From positions 1 to 64,000 of the forward strand of contig JANQLB010000127.1 in assembly GCA_028280805.1 (NCBI GenBank): a stretch of 64,000 nucleotides of DNA, in the 5' to 3' direction. This document shows positions 9,979 through 19,413 of the stretch, in pieces. The DNA comes from Tissierellales bacterium (GTDB taxonomy: Bacteria > Bacillota > Clostridia > Tissierellales > VENL01). Both the position numbers and the translations under genes were made by a program. The notes beneath the pieces were generated by a model. The model searched no databases. It was not told the DNA's origin and saw nothing but the letters and a program-made list of their open reading frames with translations. Each line of letters starts with the position of its first letter. The stretch's first letter is position 1.

Positions 9979-11505
9979 TTATTTTAATTTTCCTATCCGT
10001 TCTTCAACTTTATAAACTATTTTATTTGATTTAATTAAATCTTCACATTTGTTAATTTCATTATACATTATTTTATCATCAGTAATTTTATCAGTAACTT
10101 TTCTTACTAACTCATATGCTATATCACTTCCAGCACCAAGTCCTTTTTTTCCTCTTATATCTATTGCCTGACATGCCGCAAGAAGTTCCATAGCTAAAAC
10201 CTTTCTTGTATTCTCTAATATCTCCTTAGCCTTCCTAGCTCCTATAGTACCCATAGAAACATGATCTTCTTGATTAGCTGAAGATGGTATAGAATCTACG
10301 CTTGAAGGATGAGCCAACACTTTATTTTCAGATACAAGTGATGCAGCAGAATATTGAACTATCATAAAACCTGAATTTAAACCACCCTTCTCTACAAGGA
10401 ATGCAGGTAGCTGACTTAAAGCTGGATTAACTAATCTTTCAAGTCTTCTTTCAGATACATTTGCTAATTCAGCTAAAGCTATGCTTAAAAAGTCAAAGCT
10501 TAATGCCATAGGCTGACCATGAAAATTTCCTCCTGATATTACTTCTTCAGTCTCTTTAAAAATTAAAGGATTGTCTGTAGCAGAGTTAATTTCAATGTTG
10601 ATTTTATCTATAACGTATTCTATAGCATCCTTACTAGCTCCGTGAATTTGAGGAATACATCTTAAAGTATATGCATCTTGAACTCTTACCTGCCCTTGAG
10701 TTGTAGTCATTTGACTACCCTTTAGAAGGTTTAACATATTCTTAGCAGTATTTATTTGACCTCTATGTGGTCTGGCAATATGAACCTTCTCATCAAAAGG
10801 TGTAATTATGCCGCTTAAAGCTTCCATTGTTAATGATGCGGTTATATCAGCCATCTTAGATAAATTTATGGCATCATAAATAGTTATAGCACCGATAGCT
10901 GTCATAACTTGAGTTCCGTTTATGAGTGCAAGACCTTCTTTTGACGTTAATTCTATAGTACCTATACCTGCCTTTTTCATTGCTTCTTTACCAGCTAATC
11001 TTTGTCCTTTGTATATGGCTTCGCCTTCTCCAAGCAGAACTAAAACCATATGAGATAGAGGTGCTAAATCACCACTTGCTCCCAGTGAACCTTTTTCTGG
11101 GATTACCGGATGAACTCCATTGTTTAAAATTTGTATCAATTTTTCCAGTGTTGATAGTCTGATCCCTGAAAATCCTTTAGCTAAAGCATTAGCTCTTAGA
11201 AGCATGATTGCCCTGACTATCTCTTCATCAAGAGTATTTCCTACACCACAGGCATGACTAATTATTAGATTCCTCTGAAGAAGCATTGATTCTTCCTTTG
11301 TAATAACTACATCACTGAATTTACCAAACCCAGTTGTGATTCCATAAACAACCCTTTCCTCATCAACAAATTTATTAACAAGGTCTCTAGATTTGATTAC
11401 TCTTTCTGTAGCTTCTTGAGATAATTCTACAGTATAGTTATTTCTAGCAACATTTATTATGTCTATCAAAGTAAGACTATTGCCATCAATAATTACTTTA
11501 TCCAT
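9979..11505 (-). CDS. hutH: Histidine ammonia-lyase
   Basis: First step of the pathway: deaminates histidine to urocanate. The self-forming MIO cofactor motif Ala-Ser-Gly is present in KGSLGASGDLAPLSHM, with YGITTGFGKF upstream and the family block NPALSQLP further on. I chose the ATG at 11505 (MDKVIIDGN), 5 bases after an AGAGGAGAGG site, giving 508 residues; the ORF-track start adds 8 residues without a better site. It is first in the operon hutH-hutU-ftcD-hutI. Upstream bases 11569-11579 carry two overlapping TATAAT boxes on the minus strand, likely part of the operon promoter. No hutP-type antiterminator gene is seen. Confidence 0.95.
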   Translation of the reverse strand: MDKVIIDGNSLTLIDIINVARNNYTVELSQEATERVIKSRDLVNKFVDEERVVYGITTGFGKFSDVVITKEESMLLQRNLIISHACGVGNTLDEEIVRAIMLLRANALAKGFSGIRLSTLEKLIQILNNGVHPVIPEKGSLGASGDLAPLSHMVLVLLGEGEAIYKGQRLAGKEAMKKAGIGTIELTSKEGLALINGTQVMTAIGAITIYDAINLSKMADITASLTMEALSGIITPFDEKVHIARPHRGQINTAKNMLNLLKGSQMTTTQGQVRVQDAYTLRCIPQIHGASKDAIEYVIDKINIEINSATDNPLIFKETEEVISGGNFHGQPMALSFDFLSIALAELANVSERRLERLVNPALSQLPAFLVEKGGLNSGFMIVQYSAASLVSENKVLAHPSSVDSIPSSANQEDHVSMGTIGARKAKEILENTRKVLAMELLAACQAIDIRGKKGLGAGSDIAYELVRKVTDKITDDKIMYNEINKCEDLIKSNKIVYKVEERIGKLK

Positions 11506-11666
11506 TAAATCCTCTCCTCTTATCATCATTAGTAATTTATAATTTCAAATTATTTTTTTATTGTTTATATTATATTATATACAATTTTCTCATAAAAGAA
11601 AATAAAAACAATGTGTATTTTTCAATCTTTATGAATGTATCACTTTAATGCAGTAAAGAATAATAA

Positions 11667-11696
11667 GCAAAAAAATAGAGCCTTTTTAGCTCTATA
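11667..11696 (-). terminator. Terminator after the UPF0180 gene
   Basis: On the minus strand TAGAGCTAAAAAGGCTCTA is followed by seven T. A second GC-richer hairpin (GCAGC/GCTGC) overlaps the coding end just before it. It separates the UPF0180 gene from the hut promoter region. Confidence 0.75.
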
Positions 11697-11722
11697 TATT
11701 AAATAAAGCAGCCTAAGCTGCC

Positions 11723-11965
11723 TTAAAATGTATTATTATTAATTTGATCATATACCTCTTGTGCTGTTTTTCCAGCAGCATCTACAACTATTGCTTTAGT
11801 TAAGGTATCATGAATACCCATAAAATTTTCATCTTCACCAGAGACTACTACTGCATCACATCTGTCCAAATCCTTTTCTTCAGTCAGGCTACAAACATCG
11901 CAGCCCTGATTTCTTAAATAATCAGATATATTTATTAAACTATCTTCAACTGCAATTCTTTTCAC
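11723..11965 (-). CDS. UPF0180 (YkuS-like) small protein
   Basis: An 80-residue protein resembling Bacillus YkuS: KRIAVEDSLINISDYLRNQGCDV, CDAVVVSGEDENFMGI and TKAIVVDAAGKTAQEV match the family layout. I prefer the GTG at 11965, placed 5 bases after GGAGGTGA; the ORF-track ATG at 11980 would lie on top of that ribosome site. Molecular function is unknown in the family. It lies between a LacI regulator and the hut promoter, is followed by its own terminator, and is probably independent of hut. Confidence 0.75.
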   Translation of the reverse strand: MKRIAVEDSLINISDYLRNQGCDVCSLTEEKDLDRCDAVVVSGEDENFMGIHDTLTKAIVVDAAGKTAQEVYDQINNNTF

Positions 11966-12033
11966 AACCTTCACCTCCATATATCACATATTATTCGTTC
12001 TAATGGAGGTTTTTATACTAATAATACTTTAGT

Positions 12034-13044
12034 TTACTTAATCTCAACACAACTACTGCGTCTCTGAATTCTAAAAGGTAAGGTAATCTCATCAAAATCT
12101 ACTTTCTCACCCTTTAATTCTTTTATTATACGTCTAATAGCAACTGCACCTATATCATAAAAAGGTTCATCTATAGTAGTAAGCTTAGGGCGTAATATTG
12201 ATGCCGTACCTATGTCTCCATAACCTGCAACAGATATTTGATGTGGAACATTAATATTATTATCATATAGATAGTTTATAGCACCTATGGCTAAATCATC
12301 ACAACTTGTAAAAATCGCAGTTATATTGTCACGAGCTATTATTTCATTTGCAGCATTATATCCGCTTTTTATATTTTTTCCTTTAGAAAAATGTATTATT
12401 TCTTCGTAAAGTTCTTCACGAACTGCCTTTTTATAGCCTTCCAGTTTTTCAGTTTCTATTGTTGTTAATTCTTTTAACTGCTTTTCCTTAGCAGTTAAGT
12501 AAGCAATATTCATATGACCTAAGCTTATTAGATATTTAGTCATTTCGTATGCTGCATTATAATTGTCAATGGAAACTGTAGAATACTTTGTTTGATGATA
12601 TAACCTATTTAAATATACAAATGGATTATCATATTCTTTAATAAGTTCATCAATTCTATCATTAATAATGTCTGATATAAGTATTATTCCTTCAACCTGT
12701 TTTCTTTTCAGCAGTTGTATATTTTTACATTCGGTTTCTTTATCACTATAAGTACTGCATAAAATTATGTCATAATTATACATTTTTGCAATTTCTTCAA
12801 TTCCTCTAACCATTTCAGCAACATAAGAATTTCCGATATCAGTCACTATTATTCCTATCAAAGATGATTTTTTTGTTACAAGACTTCTTGCTATCTCATT
12901 AGGTTTATAGTTTATTTCTTCAATAACTTTCATAACTTTTTGTCTTATTTCAGGACTAACCGGCTTTGAATTATTTATAACTCTGGATACAGTTGATATA
13001 GATACTCCTGCTAATCTAGCCACATCTTTAATTGTTGAGGTCAT
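12034..13044 (-). CDS. LacI-family transcriptional regulator
   Basis: A 336-residue LacI/PurR-type regulator with the N-terminal helix-turn-helix TIKDVARLAGVSISTVSRV and hinge region YKPNEIARSLVTKKS, then a periplasmic-binding-like effector domain ending SVAGYGDIGTASILRPKLTTI. I chose the ATG at 13044, 6 bases after AAGGTGGTG; the 20 extra residues of the ORF-track start are AT-rich upstream sequence. No sugar transporter or catabolic operon is adjacent, so its target cannot be read from context. Control of the neighbouring hut genes is possible but would be unusual. Confidence 0.9.
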   Translation of the reverse strand: MTSTIKDVARLAGVSISTVSRVINNSKPVSPEIRQKVMKVIEEINYKPNEIARSLVTKKSSLIGIIVTDIGNSYVAEMVRGIEEIAKMYNYDIILCSTYSDKETECKNIQLLKRKQVEGIILISDIINDRIDELIKEYDNPFVYLNRLYHQTKYSTVSIDNYNAAYEMTKYLISLGHMNIAYLTAKEKQLKELTTIETEKLEGYKKAVREELYEEIIHFSKGKNIKSGYNAANEIIARDNITAIFTSCDDLAIGAINYLYDNNINVPHQISVAGYGDIGTASILRPKLTTIDEPFYDIGAVAIRRIIKELKGEKVDFDEITLPFRIQRRSSCVEIK

Positions 13045-13203
13045 GTTTTCACCACCTTTATATATTAAATATATATTAAAATAATTATATTCATCAAAAC
13101 GCATAGACTGCCTATCTAAATACTTATAGTTGTTTACTCTTAACTTTAAAAACAGAAATACCAGAATTGTAAGCTGTCAAATAAAAGGATAGCAGCTACT
13201 TAA

Positions 13204-16200
13204 TTATATAATAGCCGCTATAATATCTCCAGCAGTATTTACAAAGTTATAACTACTATAGTCAAATTCTTTTTCTTTTATAGGAACAGATATTTGTAAC
13301 ACACCTTTTACATAACCTTTACAAATTAATGGAACAATAATAAGAGATTGCCAGTTTGGAGTGCCTGTTAAAATGTCAATGTTTTCTACATATTCCCAAT
13401 CAATGAGATATTCGCCAACTTTATTCACAATTACTCTTTGAATAATTTTTTTGTTATAGTTAGTCTCATTTACCCAGTCTTCTACAAATATCTGCCTAGA
13501 ATAAATATCATCAATTTCTTTTTGATTGTTTAAAAGAAATAATGTAGCTTTTTTACCCTCAATAATTTCTATTAGTCTGCCTAAAATCCTGTATATTTTT
13601 TCTTTTCTGTTGAATTTTTCTTTTATTAAATCAATTATCTCTACAAGAGCTAAAACATTTCTAATATCCTGAACAGTATTACCTGATACAATACCTACAA
13701 GCTTATCTAATCTCTTGTTAGAATTCCCAATATCACTGCTCCACATTATTGATCTGTTTCTTCCTCTTTGTTTAGCTGCATAAAGTGCTTGGTCAGCCTT
13801 TTCAATTAATTCATCTTTTAATTGACCATGCTGAGGATAAACTGATATACCAAGGCTTATCGTTAAAGGATACTCATCACTTATCAATACAGCTTCTTCA
13901 ACTTTCTCTCTGATTTTTTCTGCTATCTTTTTGCTGTGTACTTCATTAGTATTAGCAAGCATAATTATGAACTCTTCTCCACCATATCGACCAACAACAT
14001 CGGTATTTCTGACATTTTCTAATATTATTTTTCCAACTTTACTTAATATCTCATCTCCCTTTCTATGTCCAAAGGTATCGTTAATTACTTTAAATTTATC
14101 AATATCAATCATTATCACTGATAGAAAAAATGTTTCTTTTTTAGCTTTATTTAAAATATCCTCTGAAATCATGTCAAAATATTTTCTAGTATATACTCCT
14201 GTAAGCTTATCTATAGATGATGAAATTTTCAGGTTATAGTTTTCAACATTCATAAACGCCAAATAAGACAAAATCTCAATTAGCTCATATCTTTTTTCAT
14301 CAAATCTGTTAAACAGTCTATCACAATCTAAGTATATATATCCTATAATTTCATCTTTATTAGGTTTCTTTGTTGTTTTTCTTCTTTCAGGCTCATCATT
14401 AACTTGTATATACTTATTTGCTCGATAAATAGGTACACAAATTAAAGCTTTTATATGATCAGTTAAATATATATATTCTTTAGAATTATTGTTTCCTAAA
14501 GAACTTTTTATTAACATCCCTTTATTTTTCTGTTTAACACGACTGACAATTTGATTTATAAACGAAAAATCATATATATTAGTGGTTGAAGCTAGTATTT
14601 TAGGCTTATCGATGTCATCGGGATATATCAAAACATAACCTTTATTGGCAAATGTTTCTTTTACTGCAAATTTTAAAATAAGGTCAAGATTGTCTTTATA
14701 ATCTTCTGTAAATCTTTTTATAAGTTCTTCAATAGTATTTATATCATGTATGGATGTTACCGTAAAATACTTTAATGCTGAACTGTAAAAATCCTTACTG
14801 TTAAAGAAATTTTTAAATTGGTTAATATCCAGATATTTTTCAATAGATGTATTTTCAGTAATATTTTCTTTATTTTTCTTTCCTGATATAATATCTCTTA
14901 TAGATTCAATTTTTTTCATTATACTTTTAGCATTATGTTTTTTTAGATAACTCTTTTCAATATTTGAATTTGGAATCTTTTTTGATGTTCTTTTTAAAAC
15001 ATCTAATGAAACTATAAAATAATATATTGCTTGATGGTATTCATGATTGTTATAAAATTCTTGTCCTAGTATCTTATTAATAAATATCTCTAACTCGACA
15101 TATTTATTCTTAACTTTATCCTCTAATTTTAGTATCTCATTAACATTATCTTTGTTTAATACTGCATTTAGTAAAAGATTCTTTAAAGAAAGATAATCTG
15201 CAATACTATCTTTTGACATTTCTTTACTTTCTATAAGAACTTCTTTAGCGTATTCTCTGTCACCAACTAGAACTGCAATCATTGCAATATCTAATAATGA
15301 ATTTATTCTTACACTATAAAAGTCATTTTCCCTATGCTCAAGTCGTATTTTATTTAAAGCTTTTTTATCTAAAACTCCAGTTTTATAGAACTTAATTAAT
15401 TCTATTCTTGTTACTGCTCTTAAATAAATTTTTTTCTTAGTAGTTATATCTCTTGCTTTTATACAAAATTCTAAAGATTTATCCCATTTACCAAATTTAA
15501 AATAGAACTCTCCCAGAAAATCTAAGTATTCATTTATATTTTCTCCTTGATTTGTGTATATTTCGTACTCTTGTATAACTAATTTATAATATTCAAAAGC
15601 TTTATCATATTCTCCCAATCCTAAATAAATTCTACCTAAATCGACATTGGCAAGAAAACTCATTCTTTTATCTTCTATTTCATTTGCTATTTTTTCTGTA
15701 TCTCTAATATATGAAATAGCTTTGTCGTATTGAGTAGTATAAATATAATTTTCGCCAATGTTTACCAAAGAAACTAATATTCCTTCTGATGAATTATATT
15801 TCTGGCAGATATTTAAACTCTTTTGGTAATATTCCATTGCCTTCTCTGCATTATAAAAATGGTCAGTATAGATTACTCCAATATTATTGATAGGTGCTGT
15901 TGATTGTATTAAGTTTCCTGACTTATTAAAATACTTTATACTATTTTCAAAGTATTTTTTACCTTTCTTTGCATCACCAGTAAACAGCTTTGTTACTCCA
16001 ATTTGATTATAATAATGAGCAACTTCGCTATAATATTTTTCCTTCTTGGCAATATCTATATATTTTTTAGTATGCTCTTCTACTTCATCAAATTTATTTT
16101 TCTGAATCATTATTCTATTTAAAATCCTTACAGAATTTAAATAACCTTCTATATAATTAAATTGCTCAGCGTTGTTTTTGGCATCTAATACATAATCTTT

Positions 16201-18564
16201 AGCAGTATCTAAATCGTTTCTTCTATAATAAATTTCACCTATAAAATTTTTTGAAATAACAACATAGGTTTGTTCATTAAGCATTTTTGCCCCTTCATGA
16301 ACTTCACTAAACACTTCTAAAGCATTTTCGTTTGCTCCTTGGGCTATATACAATCTTCCTAAATTAACCAAAACTTTAAGTTTATTAATATTCAATTGAT
16401 TTTTTAACAGCTCATTTGCCTTTTCCCATAATGAAATAGCTTGGGCATTTCCCATAAGATCTTCCATCCTCTTAGCCCAATCTATAGTATAGTCTATTGC
16501 TTTATCAAACTGATTTGACACAGTCAAATGATATATTAACTCGTCTTTATTATCTCTTTGCCGTTCATTATAAAGTTCCTCTAAAACTTTAGCTGCAAGC
16601 ATATGTAATACTTTTCTTTCTTCTTTATTTATACTATGATAAATATATTTTTTAGTCTGAATATTGTAATAGTCGTAAGTATATCCCCAGTCTTCTACCT
16701 TTTCATCTATTATTTTAATATCAATAAGTTTATTTATTAAATCATCCAGCTTGTCCTTATCCATATCTTTAATTCTTAATATTGTATTTTTTGAAACAGA
16801 AGTTCTAAATAAAGAAATTACTTTAGCAATTTCATAAAAATCATGTTCTAAAAAGTCAATTTGATTTTTTATAGCTTCATCTACATTTGACGGAATATGT
16901 ATATTTGAGTAGAGTTGGGTTTTTAAATCCCAATTTCCTACATGGTCAATAAATAATTCTCCTGAAGTATAAAGGTTTTTTATTACCTCTTCAATATGCC
17001 TCGGATTTCCTGATGTTTCAGTCATGATACGTGTTACAAATCTCATTGGTTTATATCTTATACCTAAAATATTCTTAATCATGAGAGCTGTTTGCTGCAA
17101 GTCAAATCTCAATAGTTCTAAAAACTTGACCTCCTTTAAATTTGACCATCCATCAGTAATTGTATTTAACTCTTTGTAACTTTCAGATAAGATATTGTTA
17201 TTAGAAATAATAAATAAAAGAGGGCAATTTTTCTTATTCCTAATAATATAGTTGATAAGTCTTAGAGTTTCCTTATCACTATTGTGTAAATCATCCAAAA
17301 TTATATATGTTGGATTATCTGCAATGAAATCAACTATAAAATTGGAAATTCTATCATAAAGCCTTAATATTTCTCTTTCACCACTTAAAACTGAAGAAGG
17401 TTTTATGTCATTGGCAATCCTAAGCTCAGGTATTATCTTTACAAGCTCACATCCATATTTATCAATCAATGTGTTATTGCAGTTCTTAATCATTTTTCTT
17501 AATATTTTTTTAATAGGCTCTAACTGTCTACTGCTTTTGTCTTTTATAGTAGTAAAGTAAACTGACCTTCCCCACATTCTCAATCTAAAATTAAATTCTT
17601 CTAATAGTCTTGTTTTACCAATACCACTTTCTCCTCTGATCAATAACAAATTTTTATTATAAACCCTATTTTTGAATTCATTATCAATTTTTAATAATTC
17701 ATCAATCTCCTTTTCCCGTGCAATGATTTCAGTAGAGAAATTCAATCTTTTCCGTTCATTACTAAAATCAACTTCATAGTTTATATCTTCTATTTGGTTT
17801 AAAATACTGATAAGAGATTTTATGTCTGCTTTTCTATTATGAGGGTCATTTTTAATCATGTTATTTACTAATTGATTAAGATTTCTTTTTATTGTATTGT
17901 AGGGCTTTCCTTTATATACACTATCATCATCAAGATAAGTTCCAAGCAAAAACTTAATTATCATACCGAGAGAATATATATCAGCACGATCTGTAATTTC
18001 ATCATTATTCATAATAACTTCAGGAGCCATAAAAGGTCTTGTACTTTCATCATAAGTATTCCTAATCTTCTGTTCATAAATTGAAGCTATATCTTTTAAT
18101 TTTATCTGTATTTCATTTTCATCTCTTTTTATATATATGTTTTTGGGACTTATATATTCATAAATTAATCCTCTAAAACTAAGGTAATCTACTACATTAC
18201 ATAACTGAGAAATAATGATAAGTTTCTCTTTAAAAGAAATCTGTAGATAACAATCTTTAAGCCTTGTACGACTAGTATACTCTTTAGTATAGAAATATTG
18301 ATTAGTTAAAGTTTTTTTATTGTCTATTACAGTAACAATGTCAAATTTTTCATTATTTAATAAGAATTTATGCTTAGTGTTAGAAAAGGTTAGAAAATTA
18401 TTACAAAAAAAATCATAAATTTTTTTATTTTGTCCACTATTTTCACATAACTTTAGAAGTCCCCGTTTATTACCATTCCAAAGATCAATTACCTCATATA
18501 TAACCCCATTATAATCCTCTTCAAATATGGTCTCAATTTTATACCTATTATTTAGAAGCTGCAT
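13204..18564 (-). CDS. Giant pseudokinase-AAA-TPR-GAF-GGDEF-GAF signalling protein
   Basis: 1786 residues, probably a cytoplasmic multi-input diguanylate cyclase. Residues about 5-265 follow a Ser/Thr kinase fold (APE in FMAPEVIM, DIYSLGMI), but the HRDLKPxN loop reads YEYISPKN, so the catalytic Asp is missing: a pseudokinase. Residues about 275-600 are a STAND/AAA-like ATPase with Walker A GESGIGKT (311-318) and Walker B IILDDLH (421-427). About 650-1150 are TPR helices (repeated AxxYYxKAL-type units). A GAF-like part follows, then a GGDEF domain (about 1445-1608) with intact GGEEF, an RNTD inhibitory site just before it, and a C-terminal GAF-like segment. ATG after GGAAGTGG. It lies 54 bp downstream of a marR gene on the same strand. 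GGDEF output is confident; the inputs are unknown. Confidence 0.9.
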   Translation of the reverse strand: MQLLNNRYKIETIFEEDYNGVIYEVIDLWNGNKRGLLKLCENSGQNKKIYDFFCNNFLTFSNTKHKFLLNNEKFDIVTVIDNKKTLTNQYFYTKEYTSRTRLKDCYLQISFKEKLIIISQLCNVVDYLSFRGLIYEYISPKNIYIKRDENEIQIKLKDIASIYEQKIRNTYDESTRPFMAPEVIMNNDEITDRADIYSLGMIIKFLLGTYLDDDSVYKGKPYNTIKRNLNQLVNNMIKNDPHNRKADIKSLISILNQIEDINYEVDFSNERKRLNFSTEIIAREKEIDELLKIDNEFKNRVYNKNLLLIRGESGIGKTRLLEEFNFRLRMWGRSVYFTTIKDKSSRQLEPIKKILRKMIKNCNNTLIDKYGCELVKIIPELRIANDIKPSSVLSGEREILRLYDRISNFIVDFIADNPTYIILDDLHNSDKETLRLINYIIRNKKNCPLLFIISNNNILSESYKELNTITDGWSNLKEVKFLELLRFDLQQTALMIKNILGIRYKPMRFVTRIMTETSGNPRHIEEVIKNLYTSGELFIDHVGNWDLKTQLYSNIHIPSNVDEAIKNQIDFLEHDFYEIAKVISLFRTSVSKNTILRIKDMDKDKLDDLINKLIDIKIIDEKVEDWGYTYDYYNIQTKKYIYHSINKEERKVLHMLAAKVLEELYNERQRDNKDELIYHLTVSNQFDKAIDYTIDWAKRMEDLMGNAQAISLWEKANELLKNQLNINKLKVLVNLGRLYIAQGANENALEVFSEVHEGAKMLNEQTYVVISKNFIGEIYYRRNDLDTAKDYVLDAKNNAEQFNYIEGYLNSVRILNRIMIQKNKFDEVEEHTKKYIDIAKKEKYYSEVAHYYNQIGVTKLFTGDAKKGKKYFENSIKYFNKSGNLIQSTAPINNIGVIYTDHFYNAEKAMEYYQKSLNICQKYNSSEGILVSLVNIGENYIYTTQYDKAISYIRDTEKIANEIEDKRMSFLANVDLGRIYLGLGEYDKAFEYYKLVIQEYEIYTNQGENINEYLDFLGEFYFKFGKWDKSLEFCIKARDITTKKKIYLRAVTRIELIKFYKTGVLDKKALNKIRLEHRENDFYSVRINSLLDIAMIAVLVGDREYAKEVLIESKEMSKDSIADYLSLKNLLLNAVLNKDNVNEILKLEDKVKNKYVELEIFINKILGQEFYNNHEYHQAIYYFIVSLDVLKRTSKKIPNSNIEKSYLKKHNAKSIMKKIESIRDIISGKKNKENITENTSIEKYLDINQFKNFFNSKDFYSSALKYFTVTSIHDINTIEELIKRFTEDYKDNLDLILKFAVKETFANKGYVLIYPDDIDKPKILASTTNIYDFSFINQIVSRVKQKNKGMLIKSSLGNNNSKEYIYLTDHIKALICVPIYRANKYIQVNDEPERRKTTKKPNKDEIIGYIYLDCDRLFNRFDEKRYELIEILSYLAFMNVENYNLKISSSIDKLTGVYTRKYFDMISEDILNKAKKETFFLSVIMIDIDKFKVINDTFGHRKGDEILSKVGKIILENVRNTDVVGRYGGEEFIIMLANTNEVHSKKIAEKIREKVEEAVLISDEYPLTISLGISVYPQHGQLKDELIEKADQALYAAKQRGRNRSIMWSSDIGNSNKRLDKLVGIVSGNTVQDIRNVLALVEIIDLIKEKFNRKEKIYRILGRLIEIIEGKKATLFLLNNQKEIDDIYSRQIFVEDWVNETNYNKKIIQRVIVNKVGEYLIDWEYVENIDILTGTPNWQSLIIVPLICKGYVKGVLQISVPIKEKEFDYSSYNFVNTAGDIIAAII

Positions 18565-18618
18565 ATGTACCCACTTCCTTTTTGAAATATTCCCTCTATT
18601 ATATAAAACTCTTTTAAG

Positions 18619-19065
18619 TTAATTCTCATCTTTCATAGCTAAATATAATAATTCTAGATTTTTCACCAAATTATTTTTATCTTTTTCTTTAAAATTTTTC
18701 AATTTTTCATCTAGAAACAATCTTCTTTTTTCTAAAACTTTTTGAACTAAGTCAAGTCCCTTTTGTTCGACATGAATCCTCACTACTCTCTTATCTTTTG
18801 TATCCTTTTTACGTGTTACTAAATTGTTTTTTTCCATTCTATCTATTAAATCTGTAATAGTACTACAAGCCAGCTTCATACTTTGACTAAGTTCTCCAAT
18901 CGTTAAATCGCCGTCGTTAATCAACCATTGCAAAGCAGTAAACTGAGGTGCGGTTATATTAAAGTCCTTTAGAATTTCCCTTCCTTTTTTCCTAATAATA
19001 GAATCTGTTTTTCTTAAGTATCTTTCTATTTCTATTACACTCTCACTAACACTGTTCTTTTTCAA
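18619..19065 (-). CDS. MarR-family transcriptional regulator
   Basis: A 148-residue winged helix-turn-helix protein: FNITAPQFTALQWLINDGDLTIGELSQSM, recognition helix CSTITDLIDRMEKNNLV and wing KKDTKDKRVVRIHV are typical MarR signatures. The start is TTG at 19065 after GGAGGCGC. MarR dimers usually repress their own and nearby operons until a small ligand binds. It precedes the giant GGDEF gene by 54 bp and is probably co-transcribed, so it may set the level of that protein. Family assignment is firm; ligand and operator are unknown. Confidence 0.9.
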   Translation of the reverse strand: MKKNSVSESVIEIERYLRKTDSIIRKKGREILKDFNITAPQFTALQWLINDGDLTIGELSQSMKLACSTITDLIDRMEKNNLVTRKKDTKDKRVVRIHVEQKGLDLVQKVLEKRRLFLDEKLKNFKEKDKNNLVKNLELLYLAMKDEN

Positions 19066-19413
19066 TTTTTAAGCGCCTCCAATTTAATTATTTATATTAA
19101 AGATTTTATCACTTTTTTCTCTATTTAGTCAATACAATAAGTTCCTCTGATTTCAAGTTTTGCAAGACTTCTAAAATTTTAATTCCTGAAAAAAAATAGT
19201 TCTTATTACCTAATCATAATTATGGAATAGTTTATAGAAGAAAACATACTTAAACCCTGTAATTTAAATCTCCCCAAAAGTTTGCCAAAAAAAGAGAATT
19301 AACTCAAATTAAGAATTAATATTTTATATAAAAAAGGATTTTGTTGTTTTTTCTCGAATTAGTTTAAAAGTATAAAATTTATTAACAAATACGTTCAAAA
19401 GGTGGGAGCGAAT
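19066..19413. other. Intergenic region between divergent marR and M23 genes
   Basis: About 350 AT-rich bases separating divergent genes. It must hold both promoters. I see no riboswitch, RNA gene or confident promoter in it. Short poly-A and poly-T stretches are scattered through it. Confidence 0.5.

Noticed and set aside
12034-13044. LacI protein as repressor of the hut operon
   Set aside because: No supporting operator or shared promoter is visible, and LacI members usually sense sugars or purines; left as a possibility only.
16000-16700. Possible separate TPR protein inside the giant gene
   Set aside because: The frame is open throughout 13204-18564 with no internal ribosome site that would favour a second gene.
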